Positions 33,597 to 42,093 of a DNA stretch of 64,000 nt are shown here, piece after piece; position 1 is the stretch's first letter, and every line of letters begins with the position of its first letter. The notes beneath the pieces were generated by a model. That model saw nothing but the letters and a program-made list of their open reading frames with translations. It was not told the DNA's origin and did not search any database. Source of the stretch: Anderseniella sp. Alg231-50 (GTDB lineage: Bacteria; Pseudomonadota; Alphaproteobacteria; Rhizobiales; Aestuariivirgaceae). The position numbers and the translations under genes are program-made. The stretch lies in contig NZ_LT703003.1 in NCBI RefSeq assembly GCF_900149695.1, positions 496,001 through 560,000 of the forward strand. The letters are read 5' to 3'.

Positions 33597-34670
33597 ATGA
33601 GCAGAAAACCCGACACAGAGTTGCGCACAGGATTTACCACCGGGGCATGTGCAACCGCTGCCGCCAAGGCGGCCACCTCTGCACTGTTCGGGGCAGGTTT
33701 TCCAAACCCGGTGAGCATCACCCTGCCGCGCGGGCAAACACCGTCGTTCGAGCTGGCGGACACCGCAGCAGGTGACGGCTGGGCACGCGCGAGTGTGCAG
33801 AAAGATGCAGGAGATGATCCTGATGTCACACATGGTGCCGTGATCATTGCTACCGTGCGTCGCGGCCAGCGCGACAGCGGTATTCGCTTCAAGGCTGGTG
33901 ACGGCGTCGGCATGGTGACGATGCCCGGCCTGCCGATAGCGCCGGGAGAACCGGCCATCAACCCGGTACCGCGCCGGATGATCACCGATCACGTCAGCGA
34001 AGTTGCAAACGACCATGGTGTTGCGGCTGATCTGGAAATCGAAGTGTCTGTACCCGGCGGACGCGAACTGGCGCTCAAGACCTGGAACCCGAGGCTGGGC
34101 ATTGAAGGCGGCATATCAATTCTGGGCACCACCGGTATCGTCCGGCCGTTTTCGTGCGCAGCCTGGATTGCCTCGATACACCGCGGCATCGACGTGGCCC
34201 GCGCCAATGATGTGAGCCATGCAATCGGGTCAACCGGCGCGACCTCGGAACGGGTGGCGCAAGCCCTGTTCGCAGCGCCCGATCATGCCATGCTCGATAT
34301 GGGCGATTTTGCCGGCGGCCTTTTGAAATACCTGAAAGTGCACCCGGTGCCGCGCCTGACCATTGCCGGCGGGTTTGGCAAACTGACCAAGCTGGCCCAG
34401 GGTGCACTGGACCTGCACTCTTCGCGTTCGCAGGTGGATTTCAATGCGTTGGCGGCGCTGGCCGACAATGACGAGATCAAGACTGCCAATACGGCCATGC
34501 AGGCCTTGCAAATCGCCGGGCCGGAACTGGCCGCCCGGGTGGCTGCGGGTGCCCGGCATAGCGCGCTGGCCGCTTTGAAAGGTGCAACAGTCGACGTAGA
34601 TGTGCTGATAATAGACCGTGATGGCAAGCCCCTGGCCAGTGCCGATTCCGGCGGAGAACGCACGTTGTGA
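33597..34670 (+). CDS. cbiD: Cobalt-precorrin-5B C1-methyltransferase CbiD
   Basis: A 357-residue enzyme that methylates C1 in the early-cobalt pathway, replacing CobF of the aerobic route. 'LRTGFTTGACATAAAKAA', 'DAGDDPDVTHGAVI', 'GDGVGMVTMPGL' and 'GTTGIVRPFSCAAW' are family hallmarks. It is divergent from cobA across about 200 bases that should contain both promoters; I see no riboswitch there. Its stop overlaps the GTG start of cobK. It is one of the three clearest early-cobalt markers in the cluster. Confidence 0.95.
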   Translation: MSRKPDTELRTGFTTGACATAAAKAATSALFGAGFPNPVSITLPRGQTPSFELADTAAGDGWARASVQKDAGDDPDVTHGAVIIATVRRGQRDSGIRFKAGDGVGMVTMPGLPIAPGEPAINPVPRRMITDHVSEVANDHGVAADLEIEVSVPGGRELALKTWNPRLGIEGGISILGTTGIVRPFSCAAWIASIHRGIDVARANDVSHAIGSTGATSERVAQALFAAPDHAMLDMGDFAGGLLKYLKVHPVPRLTIAGGFGKLTKLAQGALDLHSSRSQVDFNALAALADNDEIKTANTAMQALQIAGPELAARVAAGARHSALAALKGATVDVDVLIIDRDGKPLASADSGGERTL

Positions 34671-35449
34671 GCAAGCCGTTTCGCATCCTGTTGCTGGCCG
34701 GCACCTTCGAGGCGCGCCAGCTTGCAGAGCAGTTGAGCAAAACCGGGAACCTTAAGGTGATTGCGTCGCTGGCCGGTGCGACACAAGACCCGAAACCCTA
34801 CCCTGTTGAAACCAGAACAGGCGGATTCGGCGGTGCTGAAGGTCTTGCGCGCTACATAGATGAGCAGGGTTTTGACCTGATCCTGAATGCATCCCACCCA
34901 TTCGCCCGAGTCATGTGTGCCAATGCCGCCAATGCCGCCATGAAAACCCGGCGCCCGCTATTGCGACTGTTGCGCGATCCCTGGCGGCCCGCGGACGGCG
35001 ACCAGTGGCTGGATGTTGCTGACATGGCTGACGCCGTTGCGGCTGTGCCCGATAATGCGCGGGTTCTGTTTGCGACAGGACGCGGGTCGGTGGAGCAGAT
35101 TGCGGCGGCGAATCCAGGCCATCGCCTGTGGGGGGCAATTCGGCTGATTGATCAATCAAATCAACAGTTTCCGTTGCAACATGGCGAGTTCATCCTGGCC
35201 CGACCACCGTTTCCGCTCGAGGAAGAACTTGACCTGATGCGGCGGTTTAAAATCTCGCATCTCGTGACCAAGAATGCCGGCGGTTGTTCGGGAAGGGCAA
35301 AGCTCCAGGCGGCACGCGAACTGGGTGTAAAAGTGATCGCGATCAGACGGCCCCGACAGCCTGACGGGCAGGTCACCGCGGCCACGGTGCAGGACCTGAT
35401 GGCAATGGTTTTTGACATCATGTCGCAAAGCGAGCCTGACAAGGCGTAA
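34667..35449 (+). CDS. cobK: Precorrin-6A / cobalt-precorrin-6A reductase (CobK/CbiJ)
   Basis: A 260-residue NADPH-dependent reductase of the macrocycle double bond. 'ILLLAGTFEARQLAEQL' starts the fold, 'ILNASHPFARVM' is a strongly conserved site, and 'LVTKNAGGCSGRAKLQAAREL' (in two parts) supports the call. Translation starts at a GTG overlapping the cbiD stop (GTGA). It is followed by the cobalamin riboswitch region, so cbiD-cobK is a separate transcription unit from hupE onward. Confidence 0.92.
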   Translation: MSKPFRILLLAGTFEARQLAEQLSKTGNLKVIASLAGATQDPKPYPVETRTGGFGGAEGLARYIDEQGFDLILNASHPFARVMCANAANAAMKTRRPLLRLLRDPWRPADGDQWLDVADMADAVAAVPDNARVLFATGRGSVEQIAAANPGHRLWGAIRLIDQSNQQFPLQHGEFILARPPFPLEEELDLMRRFKISHLVTKNAGGCSGRAKLQAARELGVKVIAIRRPRQPDGQVTAATVQDLMAMVFDIMSQSEPDKA

Positions 35450-35456
35450 TGGCTGC

Positions 35457-35487
35457 TTGACACCAAAGCCCGGTGCCGTGCAATCAT
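35457..35487 (+). promoter_or_regulatory. Candidate promoter for the riboswitch-hupE transcript
   Basis: A consensus TTGACA at 35457-35462 is followed about 19 bases later by a weak AATCAT (35482-35487). This would start RNA roughly 10-20 bases before the first riboswitch element. The -10 is poor. Confidence 0.35.
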
Positions 35488-35504
35488 ACATTCAGAGGTT
35501 CCTG

Positions 35505-35710
35505 ATTGTCCGGTGTTGAACATCGGCGAATGGGATGAAAAGGGAATACGCGATGAACCGACCCAAACAGGGGGTTCAAAAACGTAGCCGCCCCCGCGAC
35601 TGTAGACGGTGAACGATCATCCGTTGCCACTGTGATGCAGGCCAGCTAAGGCCAGTGACACGGGAAGGTGGATGAAACTGTGATGACCCGTCAGCCAGGA
35701 GACCTGCCTC
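35505..35710 (+). promoter_or_regulatory. Cobalamin (B12) riboswitch
   Basis: The conserved boxes appear in correct order: AAAAGGGAATACG near 35538-35550, GCCGCCCCCGCGACTGTA around 35588-35605, CCACTGTGATGC near 35626-35637, GGGAAGG near 35662-35668, and the strongly conserved CAGCCAGGAGACCTGCC at 35692-35708. This is an adenosylcobalamin-class aptamer. Downstream, a short hairpin with CCGGC (35716-35720) and GCCGG (35725-35729) and an ACGGG/CCCGT hairpin further on could form the expression platform. When B12 is plentiful it should lower hupE expression. Confidence 0.93.
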
Positions 35711-35844
35711 TGATGCCGGCAAACGCCGGTTGAGAAACGTGAAACGGGCGGGGTGCTCCCGTGTCGCGACGTCGGCAGGCAACTGATCCGGCGCGAGGCC
35801 AGCGCACTCCTCTGCCATGGAAGAATATGGAGAGGACGACTTTT

Positions 35845-36495
35845 ATGATCCAACTGAAACATGTCCGAAACGGACTGACCGCACTGGCTGTAACTGCTAT
35901 GACAGCGAGCCCGGCACTAGCCCACCACCCGCTCGGTGGCGGCACGCCTGAGACATTCGCGCACGGTGTCCTGTCCGGTATCGGCCATCCGATGCTGGGT
36001 ATCGACCATTTCGCCTTTATTGTTGCGATGGCATTTGCCGCCGTGGCCATGGGCCGGCTGACAACGGCGCCGCTGGCATTCCTGGCAGCGTCGATGATCG
36101 GGGTATTGTTCACCTATAACGGCATCGCCGTTCCGATGATTGAACTGATGGTGGCAGGTTCCGCGACACTGATCGGCGCCATCGTGCTGTCAGGCCGCCA
36201 GCTCTCCATGCCGGTTGCCCTCGGCCTGTTTGCCGCGGCCGGGCTGTTCCATGGCGCAGCCTATGGCGGCGCCATCGTTGGTGCGGAAAGCACGCCTCTG
36301 CTGGCCTATCTCGGTGGCCTGCTCATCACCCAGTATGCAATTGCCTACGGTGCCGGTACCGTGGCGAAGCTGTTCTGGGATGGCGCAAATGCCGCTTCCG
36401 TCAGCCTGCGGGTTGCAGGTGGTGTTGCCGCCGGTGTCGGTTTTACCTTCCTGTTTGAAAACATTGAAGGAATGATCTTCCCCGGTGTTGCCTGA
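35845..36495 (+). CDS. hupE: HupE/UreJ-family transporter, probable cobalt uptake
   Basis: A 216-residue inner-membrane protein with a signal-like N-terminus ending near 'ALAHHPLGGG' and about six further hydrophobic helices. Family motifs are 'GIGHPMLGIDHFAFIVAMAF' and 'HGAAYGGAI'. HupE/UreJ proteins are nickel or cobalt permeases; the B12 riboswitch immediately upstream strongly favours cobalt here. The start at 35845 has GGAGAGGA upstream; an in-frame ATG at 35827 overlaps that ribosome site. A terminator-like hairpin follows the stop. Confidence 0.88.
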   Translation: MIQLKHVRNGLTALAVTAMTASPALAHHPLGGGTPETFAHGVLSGIGHPMLGIDHFAFIVAMAFAAVAMGRLTTAPLAFLAASMIGVLFTYNGIAVPMIELMVAGSATLIGAIVLSGRQLSMPVALGLFAAAGLFHGAAYGGAIVGAESTPLLAYLGGLLITQYAIAYGAGTVAKLFWDGANAASVSLRVAGGVAAGVGFTFLFENIEGMIFPGVA

Positions 36496-36537
36496 ACGAG
36501 CGCGCCTTCGGCGTTTCAGCCAGACCGCTTTTGATCG

Positions 36538-36573
36538 GGCGCTGCCTTGCGCAAAACAGGGCAGCGCCTTTTT
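36538..36573 (+). terminator. Rho-independent terminator between hupE and cobW
   Basis: GGCGCTGCC (36538-36546) pairs perfectly with GGCAGCGCC (36560-36568) across a 13-base loop and is followed by TTTTT (36569-36573). The structure is typical of an intrinsic terminator. As cobW starts only 31 bases later, read-through or partial termination is likely. Confidence 0.82.
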
Positions 36574-36603
36574 CAAACCCTCAGCAACCAGAGACAACAA
36601 ACC

Positions 36604-37698
36604 ATGGTTCAAAAGATCCCCGCTACTGTTGTGACCGGCTTTCTCGGTGCCGGCAAAACAACGCTGATCCGCCATATGCTGGCAAATGCAAACGGCAAGC
36701 GCATCGCGCTGATCATCAACGAATTTGGTGATCTGGGCGTTGACGGCGAAATCCTGAAAGGTTGCGGTATCGAAAACTGCCGCGAGGATGACGTGGTTGA
36801 ACTGTCGAACGGCTGCATTTGCTGCACGGTTGCAGAAGACTTCATCCCGACCATGCAGAAACTGATCGAGCGCGAAGACGCTCCCGACCATATTGTAATC
36901 GAAACCTCCGGCCTGGCCCTGCCGCAACCGCTTGTGCGCGCCTTCAACTGGCCCGACATTCGCACACGGGTAACGGTGGACGGCGTGGTAACGGTTGTCG
37001 ACGGCCCGGCAACCGCAGCAGGACAGTTTGCCCATGACCTGGCCGCGGTGGACCGCCAGCGCGAAGCCGATGACGGCCTCGACCACGAGACGCCGCTGAG
37101 CGAACTGTTTGAAGACCAGTTGGCCTGCGCCGACATGATCGTCGTCAACAAGGCCGACATTCTTGGCGAAACCGGTGCAAGCGATGTGTCCGGCAAGCTG
37201 AAAACCAAATTGCGCGCCGGCGTACAGGTATTGCAGGCCAGCCACGGTGTGATTGACCCTAAAGTGCTGCTGGGTCTCGGTATCGGCGCCGAGGACGACC
37301 TGGAGGCCCGGCATGAGGTCCACCATCATCACCATCACGATGATGACCACGACGATCGTGAAGGGGATCATGACGATCACCACGAACATGAGCATGGCCA
37401 TGACGAGTTCGACAGCTTCGTTGTCAGCCTGCCGGAAATCGGCGAGGTGGATGGTTTCCTGACCCGGGTTCAGGACGCCATTTCAGCTCACGGCGTGCTG
37501 CGGCTAAAGGGGTTTGCGGCGGTGCCGGGCAAGCCCATGCGAATGGTCATACAGGCCGTGGGTCCGCGCATTGACACGCATTTCGACCGAGCATTCGCAG
37601 ATGATGAGGCTCGCGCCACGCGGCTTGTGGTGATCGGACAGCACGGGCTGGATCAGGCAGCCATTACATCGGCGCTGGAGACCGCGGCAGGGGCCTGA
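36604..37698 (+). CDS. cobW: CobW-family GTPase (cobalt metallochaperone)
   Basis: A 364-residue G3E-type GTPase thought to deliver cobalt for corrin synthesis. The P-loop is 'TGFLGAGKTTLI', the metal-binding CxCC motif is in 'LSNGCICCTVAED', 'ETSGLALPQPLV' is switch-like, and 'VVNKADIL' is the NKxD guanine-binding motif. A histidine-aspartate-rich insertion of about 30 residues (around 37318-37410) precedes the CobW C-terminal domain. The start is ATG 36604. cobN begins 4 bases after its stop. Confidence 0.94.
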   Translation: MVQKIPATVVTGFLGAGKTTLIRHMLANANGKRIALIINEFGDLGVDGEILKGCGIENCREDDVVELSNGCICCTVAEDFIPTMQKLIEREDAPDHIVIETSGLALPQPLVRAFNWPDIRTRVTVDGVVTVVDGPATAAGQFAHDLAAVDRQREADDGLDHETPLSELFEDQLACADMIVVNKADILGETGASDVSGKLKTKLRAGVQVLQASHGVIDPKVLLGLGIGAEDDLEARHEVHHHHHHDDDHDDREGDHDDHHEHEHGHDEFDSFVVSLPEIGEVDGFLTRVQDAISAHGVLRLKGFAAVPGKPMRMVIQAVGPRIDTHFDRAFADDEARATRLVVIGQHGLDQAAITSALETAAGA

Positions 37699-37702
37699 GC
37701 CG

Positions 37703-40700
37703 ATGCATCTTCTCGCCGCGCGTCCGGGCGACATAACCGACGGTACCGAACCGGTTGATCCCGACCAGAGCCCGGCGGACGTGATTTTCATTTCCGCAGC
37801 CGACACCGAACTTGCCGCACTGTCCCAGGCGCGCGCCGGGCTCGGTGAAGACGCTCCAGCTCTGAGACTGGCGCAGCTGGGCTGGCTGAAGCACCCCTAT
37901 TCCGTCGACCTGTATCTCGACAAGACCGCGACGAAATCCCGGCTGGTCATAGCCCGCCTGCTCGGTGGCCGTGCGTACTGGACTTACGGGCTTGACGAAT
38001 TCGCCACCCGCCTGAAGCAGGCAGGCGTGTTGTTTGCGGCATTGCCCGGAGACGACAAGCCCGATGAAACCCTGCGGTCTGTTTCGACCGTTTCCGATGA
38101 GGACTGGGCGGCGTTATGGTCCTACATGGTTGAAGGTGGCCCGGAAAACGCCGGCAACCTGTTGCGTCTCACCCGTCATATGCTGGATGGTGAAGAGCGT
38201 CCTCCGGCTGCCAGCCCGTTGCTCAGGGCGGGCCATTACTGGCCCGGTACGGCCCAGGCCGACCAGCAAACCGTGGCGGCCAACTGGGTTGCGGAGGCAC
38301 CTGTCGCAACAATCGTGTTTTACAGGGCGCTGGTGCAGGGCGGCGGGCTGGACCCGGTCGACCGGATGATCGAAGCGCTGCAGGCGCGCGGCCTGAACCC
38401 GAACCCGGTGTTTGTCGCCTCCCTGAAAGATCCGGTTTCCGCCGCCACGCTTGGCGGTATCCTTGATGCATCACCACCGGATGTGGTGATCAACGCCACC
38501 AGCTTTGCCGTGTCCTCGCCTGATCCCGGCAACTGGCGTGACGAGCGCGTCGCAACGGTGCTTGATGCACCGGGCGTGCCGGTTCTGCAGGCGGTGCTGG
38601 CGGCGCATTCGCATGAGGCGTGGGCTGACGGCACAACCGGCCTGACCGCCCGCGACATAGCCATGAACGTGGCACTGCCCGAAGTCGATGGCCGGCTACT
38701 GTCGCGCGCCATCAGCTTCAAGGATGAAGATTACCGCGATGAGGCTTGCGAATGTGCCATCGCCACGCACCGGGCCCTGCCTGACAGGGTTGAATTCGTT
38801 GCCGACATGGCCGCGCGCTGGGCGCGCCTGAAAAACAAGCCGGCTGCAGACCGCAAGGTGGCGATCATCCTGGCCAACTACCCCAACAAAGACGGCAGGC
38901 TGGCCAATGGCGTCGGGCTGGACACCCCGCAAGGCACGATTACCGTGCTGTCTGCCCTGAAGGCGGCGGGATACCTGGTGGACGGCGAGCCGGAAACCTC
39001 CGATGAGCTGATGCAGGCAATTCTGGCTGGACCGACCAACTGGCTCACCGACCGGGCCCAGCGAAACGGCGGCGAGCGATTGTCACCGGAGACCTATCAG
39101 GCTCACTACACCCTGCTGCCGGAAGATGTCCGGAATCGCATTGAATCCCGTTGGGGCAAGCCCGAAGATGATCCGTTCTTCGGTGACGGCGGGTTTGCGC
39201 TGGCCATCCACCGGTTTGGCCATGTGGCCATCGGCGTGCAGCCGGCGCGCGGATACAATATCGACCCGGAAGAAACCTATCACAGCCCCGACCTGGTGCC
39301 GCCGCACAATTACCTGGCGTTTTATTTCTGGTTGCGCGGCGAGACATTTGACTCAGACGTCATGGTTCACATGGGCAAGCACGGCAATCTGGAATGGCTG
39401 CCGGGCAAGGCAACCGCGCTGTCACAATCCTGCCTGCCCGAAGCCGTTCTGGGTCCTGTCCCAAACCTTTATCCGTTCATCGTCAATGATCCCGGCGAAG
39501 GTACGCAAGCCAAGCGCCGAACCCAGGCCGTCATCATCGATCACCTGACGCCGCCACTGACCCGGGCGGAAACCTATGGTCCGCTGCGTGATCTGGAAGC
39601 GCTGGTGGATGAGTACTACGAAGCCGCGGGTGTCGACCCGCGACGTATCGGTTACCTGCGCGATGAAATTCTGTCGCTGACACAGGTAACCGGCCTTGAC
39701 GTGGATGCCGGCATGGCCGATTCCGATGACTCAGATGCCCGGCTGCAGAAGCTGGACACGTATCTGTGCGAGCTGAAGGAAAGCCAGATCAGGGACGGGC
39801 TGCATGTGTTTGGCGCAGCACCCGACGGACGGCTTGAAACCGACCTTGTCATTGCGCTGACCCGCATTCCGCGCGGTGACGGATCCGGCGGCAATGCCTC
39901 GCTGATCAGGGCGCTGGCAACCGACCTTGAACTACAGGACGGGTTTGATCCGCTGGACAGCGAGATGGGCAGTTCGTGGACCGGGAAACAACCGGATGTG
40001 CTCGCTGCGCTGAGCACAGATACATGGCGCACCGCAGGAGATACTGTTGAACGGCTGGAACTGCTGGCGGCACAGCTGGTATCAGGTGGCATGGAATTGC
40101 CGGCAGGAATGCCCGCCACCAAAGATGTCCTTGACGAGATAGATGACCGCATCCGCCCGGCGGTTCGCGCCTGTGGAACACGGGAGCTTGGCGGCCTGCT
40201 GACCGGCCTGAATGGCAGTTTTGTGCCACCGGGGCCTTCCGGTGCGCCGACGCGCGGGCGGCTCGACGTCCTGCCCACCGGGCGAAATTTCTTCTCCATG
40301 GACGCTCGTGCGCTGCCGACCCGGGCTGCCTGGGAACTGGGCCGCAAATCTGCCGACCTGCTGGTGGAACGCCATGTGCAGGATCATGGCGACTGGCCGC
40401 GGGCCATGGCGGTGACGGCTTGGGGTACCGCCAACATGCGCACCGGCGGTGATGACATCGCCCAGGCGCTGGCCCTGATGGGGGTGAAACCGAAATGGGA
40501 TTCAGCTTCCACCCGGGTGACCGGTTTCGAGGTCATGCCGCTGGCGCAACTCGGTCGACCGCGGGTCGATGTAACCTTGCGGGTTTCCGGTTTCTTCCGC
40601 GACGCCTTTCCGGCCCAGCTTGAACTGGTCGACAGCGCCGCGCGCGCCGTTATGACACTGAGCGACGAGGCCGCCGACGATAATCCGGCATCGATACGAT

Positions 40701-41473
40701 ACCATCAGGAGTGCAAAGCTCAAACCGCCTCCGGAGCCAGCCAATCCGACGCTGCACTCAAGGCGGGGGCGCGGGTGTTCGGATCCAAGCCAGGCGCCTA
40801 CGGCGCCGGTCTGCAGGCCATGATCGACGAGAAGCTCTGGGCAGAGCGTGCAGACCTGGGCGACGCCTACCTTGAATGGGGCGGTTATGCCTATGGCCAG
40901 AATGCCGGCGGACGGGCGGCACATGAAGAATTTGCAACCCGCCTGTCCCGGGTGGAGGCCGTTGTGCAGAACCAGGACAACCGGGAACACGACGTGCTGG
41001 ATTCCGATGACTACTACCAGTTCGAAGGCGGCATGAGTGCGGCAGTCGAAAAACTGAGCGGACAGGCACCGGCAATCTACCACAATGACCATTCCCGCCC
41101 TGAACGCCCGGTGGTGCGCACCCTGGATGAAGAAATCGGGCGTGTGGTACGATCGCGTGCGGTCAACCCGAAATGGATAGAAGGGGTGAAACGGCACGGT
41201 TACAAGGGCGCCTTCGAAATGGCCGCGACGGTTGACTACCTGTTCGCCTTTGCCGCCACCACCGGCGCGGTTCGCCCGCATCATTTCGACCTTGTGCACG
41301 AGGCCTATCTTGAAGACGATGCAACAAGGGAATTCATCGAGGCCCATAACCCGGCCGCCCTGCGAGAAATCGCACAACGTTTGAGCGAGGCCATGGAGCG
41401 GGGCATGTGGACGCCGAAGTCCAACTCGGCACGCGGCCTGATAGAACAATTGCAAAGCGGAGAACAGAGATGA
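37703..41473 (+). CDS. cobN: Cobaltochelatase large subunit CobN
   Basis: A 1256-residue protein of the CobN/BchH family, full length for CobN. In the aerobic pathway CobN with CobS and CobT inserts cobalt into hydrogenobyrinate a,c-diamide using ATP. Family sequence includes 'ANYPNKDGRLANGVGLDTP' in the first half, 'HMGKHGNLEWLPGKA', 'DPGEGTQAKRRTQAVIIDHL', 'LPTGRNFFSMDARALPTRAA' and 'WGTANMRTGGDDIAQALALM'. No cobS or cobT is in the window, and CbiX and CbiD suggest early cobalt insertion, so its true partner and role are open. Confidence 0.95.
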   Translation: MHLLAARPGDITDGTEPVDPDQSPADVIFISAADTELAALSQARAGLGEDAPALRLAQLGWLKHPYSVDLYLDKTATKSRLVIARLLGGRAYWTYGLDEFATRLKQAGVLFAALPGDDKPDETLRSVSTVSDEDWAALWSYMVEGGPENAGNLLRLTRHMLDGEERPPAASPLLRAGHYWPGTAQADQQTVAANWVAEAPVATIVFYRALVQGGGLDPVDRMIEALQARGLNPNPVFVASLKDPVSAATLGGILDASPPDVVINATSFAVSSPDPGNWRDERVATVLDAPGVPVLQAVLAAHSHEAWADGTTGLTARDIAMNVALPEVDGRLLSRAISFKDEDYRDEACECAIATHRALPDRVEFVADMAARWARLKNKPAADRKVAIILANYPNKDGRLANGVGLDTPQGTITVLSALKAAGYLVDGEPETSDELMQAILAGPTNWLTDRAQRNGGERLSPETYQAHYTLLPEDVRNRIESRWGKPEDDPFFGDGGFALAIHRFGHVAIGVQPARGYNIDPEETYHSPDLVPPHNYLAFYFWLRGETFDSDVMVHMGKHGNLEWLPGKATALSQSCLPEAVLGPVPNLYPFIVNDPGEGTQAKRRTQAVIIDHLTPPLTRAETYGPLRDLEALVDEYYEAAGVDPRRIGYLRDEILSLTQVTGLDVDAGMADSDDSDARLQKLDTYLCELKESQIRDGLHVFGAAPDGRLETDLVIALTRIPRGDGSGGNASLIRALATDLELQDGFDPLDSEMGSSWTGKQPDVLAALSTDTWRTAGDTVERLELLAAQLVSGGMELPAGMPATKDVLDEIDDRIRPAVRACGTRELGGLLTGLNGSFVPPGPSGAPTRGRLDVLPTGRNFFSMDARALPTRAAWELGRKSADLLVERHVQDHGDWPRAMAVTAWGTANMRTGGDDIAQALALMGVKPKWDSASTRVTGFEVMPLAQLGRPRVDVTLRVSGFFRDAFPAQLELVDSAARAVMTLSDEAADDNPASIRYHQECKAQTASGASQSDAALKAGARVFGSKPGAYGAGLQAMIDEKLWAERADLGDAYLEWGGYAYGQNAGGRAAHEEFATRLSRVEAVVQNQDNREHDVLDSDDYYQFEGGMSAAVEKLSGQAPAIYHNDHSRPERPVVRTLDEEIGRVVRSRAVNPKWIEGVKRHGYKGAFEMAATVDYLFAFAATTGAVRPHHFDLVHEAYLEDDATREFIEAHNPAALREIAQRLSEAMERGMWTPKSNSARGLIEQLQSGEQR

Positions 41474-42078
41474 CCGACGACGTTGAAAAGCACAATGCCA
41501 AGATGTTCAAGAAGAAGGTGGCCCGTGACAAGATCATGGCCACAAAGACCGAGGAAAAGGGCCTGGTGATTGTCCATACGGGCAAGGGCAAGGGCAAGTC
41601 ATCCGCCGCATTCGGCATGATTTTCAGGTGCATAGCCCACGACATGCCGTGTGCCGTGGTGCAGTTCATAAAGGGAGGCATGTCCACCGGTGAGCGCGAC
41701 CTGATCCTGTCGTCCTTCGCCGACAAATGCCAGTTTCATACCATGGGCGAAGGCTTTACCTGGGAAACCCAGGATAAGTCCCGGGACATTGAAATGGCCC
41801 AGGCAGCCTGGGCCAAGGCGAAAGAGCTTATTGCGGATGACAATATCCGCATGGTGCTGCTTGACGAGATCAACATCGCGTTGCGCTATGACTATATCGA
41901 CGTCAATGAAGTGGTTGCGTTTCTGGCCGAGCACAAGCCCGAGATGAGCCACGTGGTGTGCACCGGGCGCAACGCCAAGGAGGAGCTGATTGAAGCGGCC
42001 GACCTGGTGACCGAGATGGAACTGATCAAGCACCCGTTCCGGTCCGGCGTGAAGGCCCAGGCCGGCGTCGAGTTTTAA
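41470..42078 (+). CDS. cobO: Cob(I)yrinic acid a,c-diamide adenosyltransferase (CobO/BtuR)
   Basis: A 202-residue ATP:corrinoid adenosyltransferase of the CobA/CobO/BtuR type, which attaches the 5'-deoxyadenosyl ligand to reduced cobalt. The unusual P-loop 'IVHTGKGKGKSSAAFGM' and 'MVLLDEINIALRYDYIDV' are diagnostic, as is 'HVVCTGRNAKEELIEAADL'. The N-terminal 'MFKKKVARDKIMATK' is typical. The start at 41470 overlaps the cobN stop (ATGA); cobQ follows after 15 bases. Confidence 0.95.
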   Translation: MTDDVEKHNAKMFKKKVARDKIMATKTEEKGLVIVHTGKGKGKSSAAFGMIFRCIAHDMPCAVVQFIKGGMSTGERDLILSSFADKCQFHTMGEGFTWETQDKSRDIEMAQAAWAKAKELIADDNIRMVLLDEINIALRYDYIDVNEVVAFLAEHKPEMSHVVCTGRNAKEELIEAADLVTEMELIKHPFRSGVKAQAGVEF

Positions 42079-42093
42079 AGGCACAACAGCGTC

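Noticed and set aside
33395-33985. N-terminal extension of cobA to 487 residues
   Set aside because: The extra 197 residues run antisense through cbiD and contain no family sequence; the ATG at 33394 begins the normal SUMT N-terminus.
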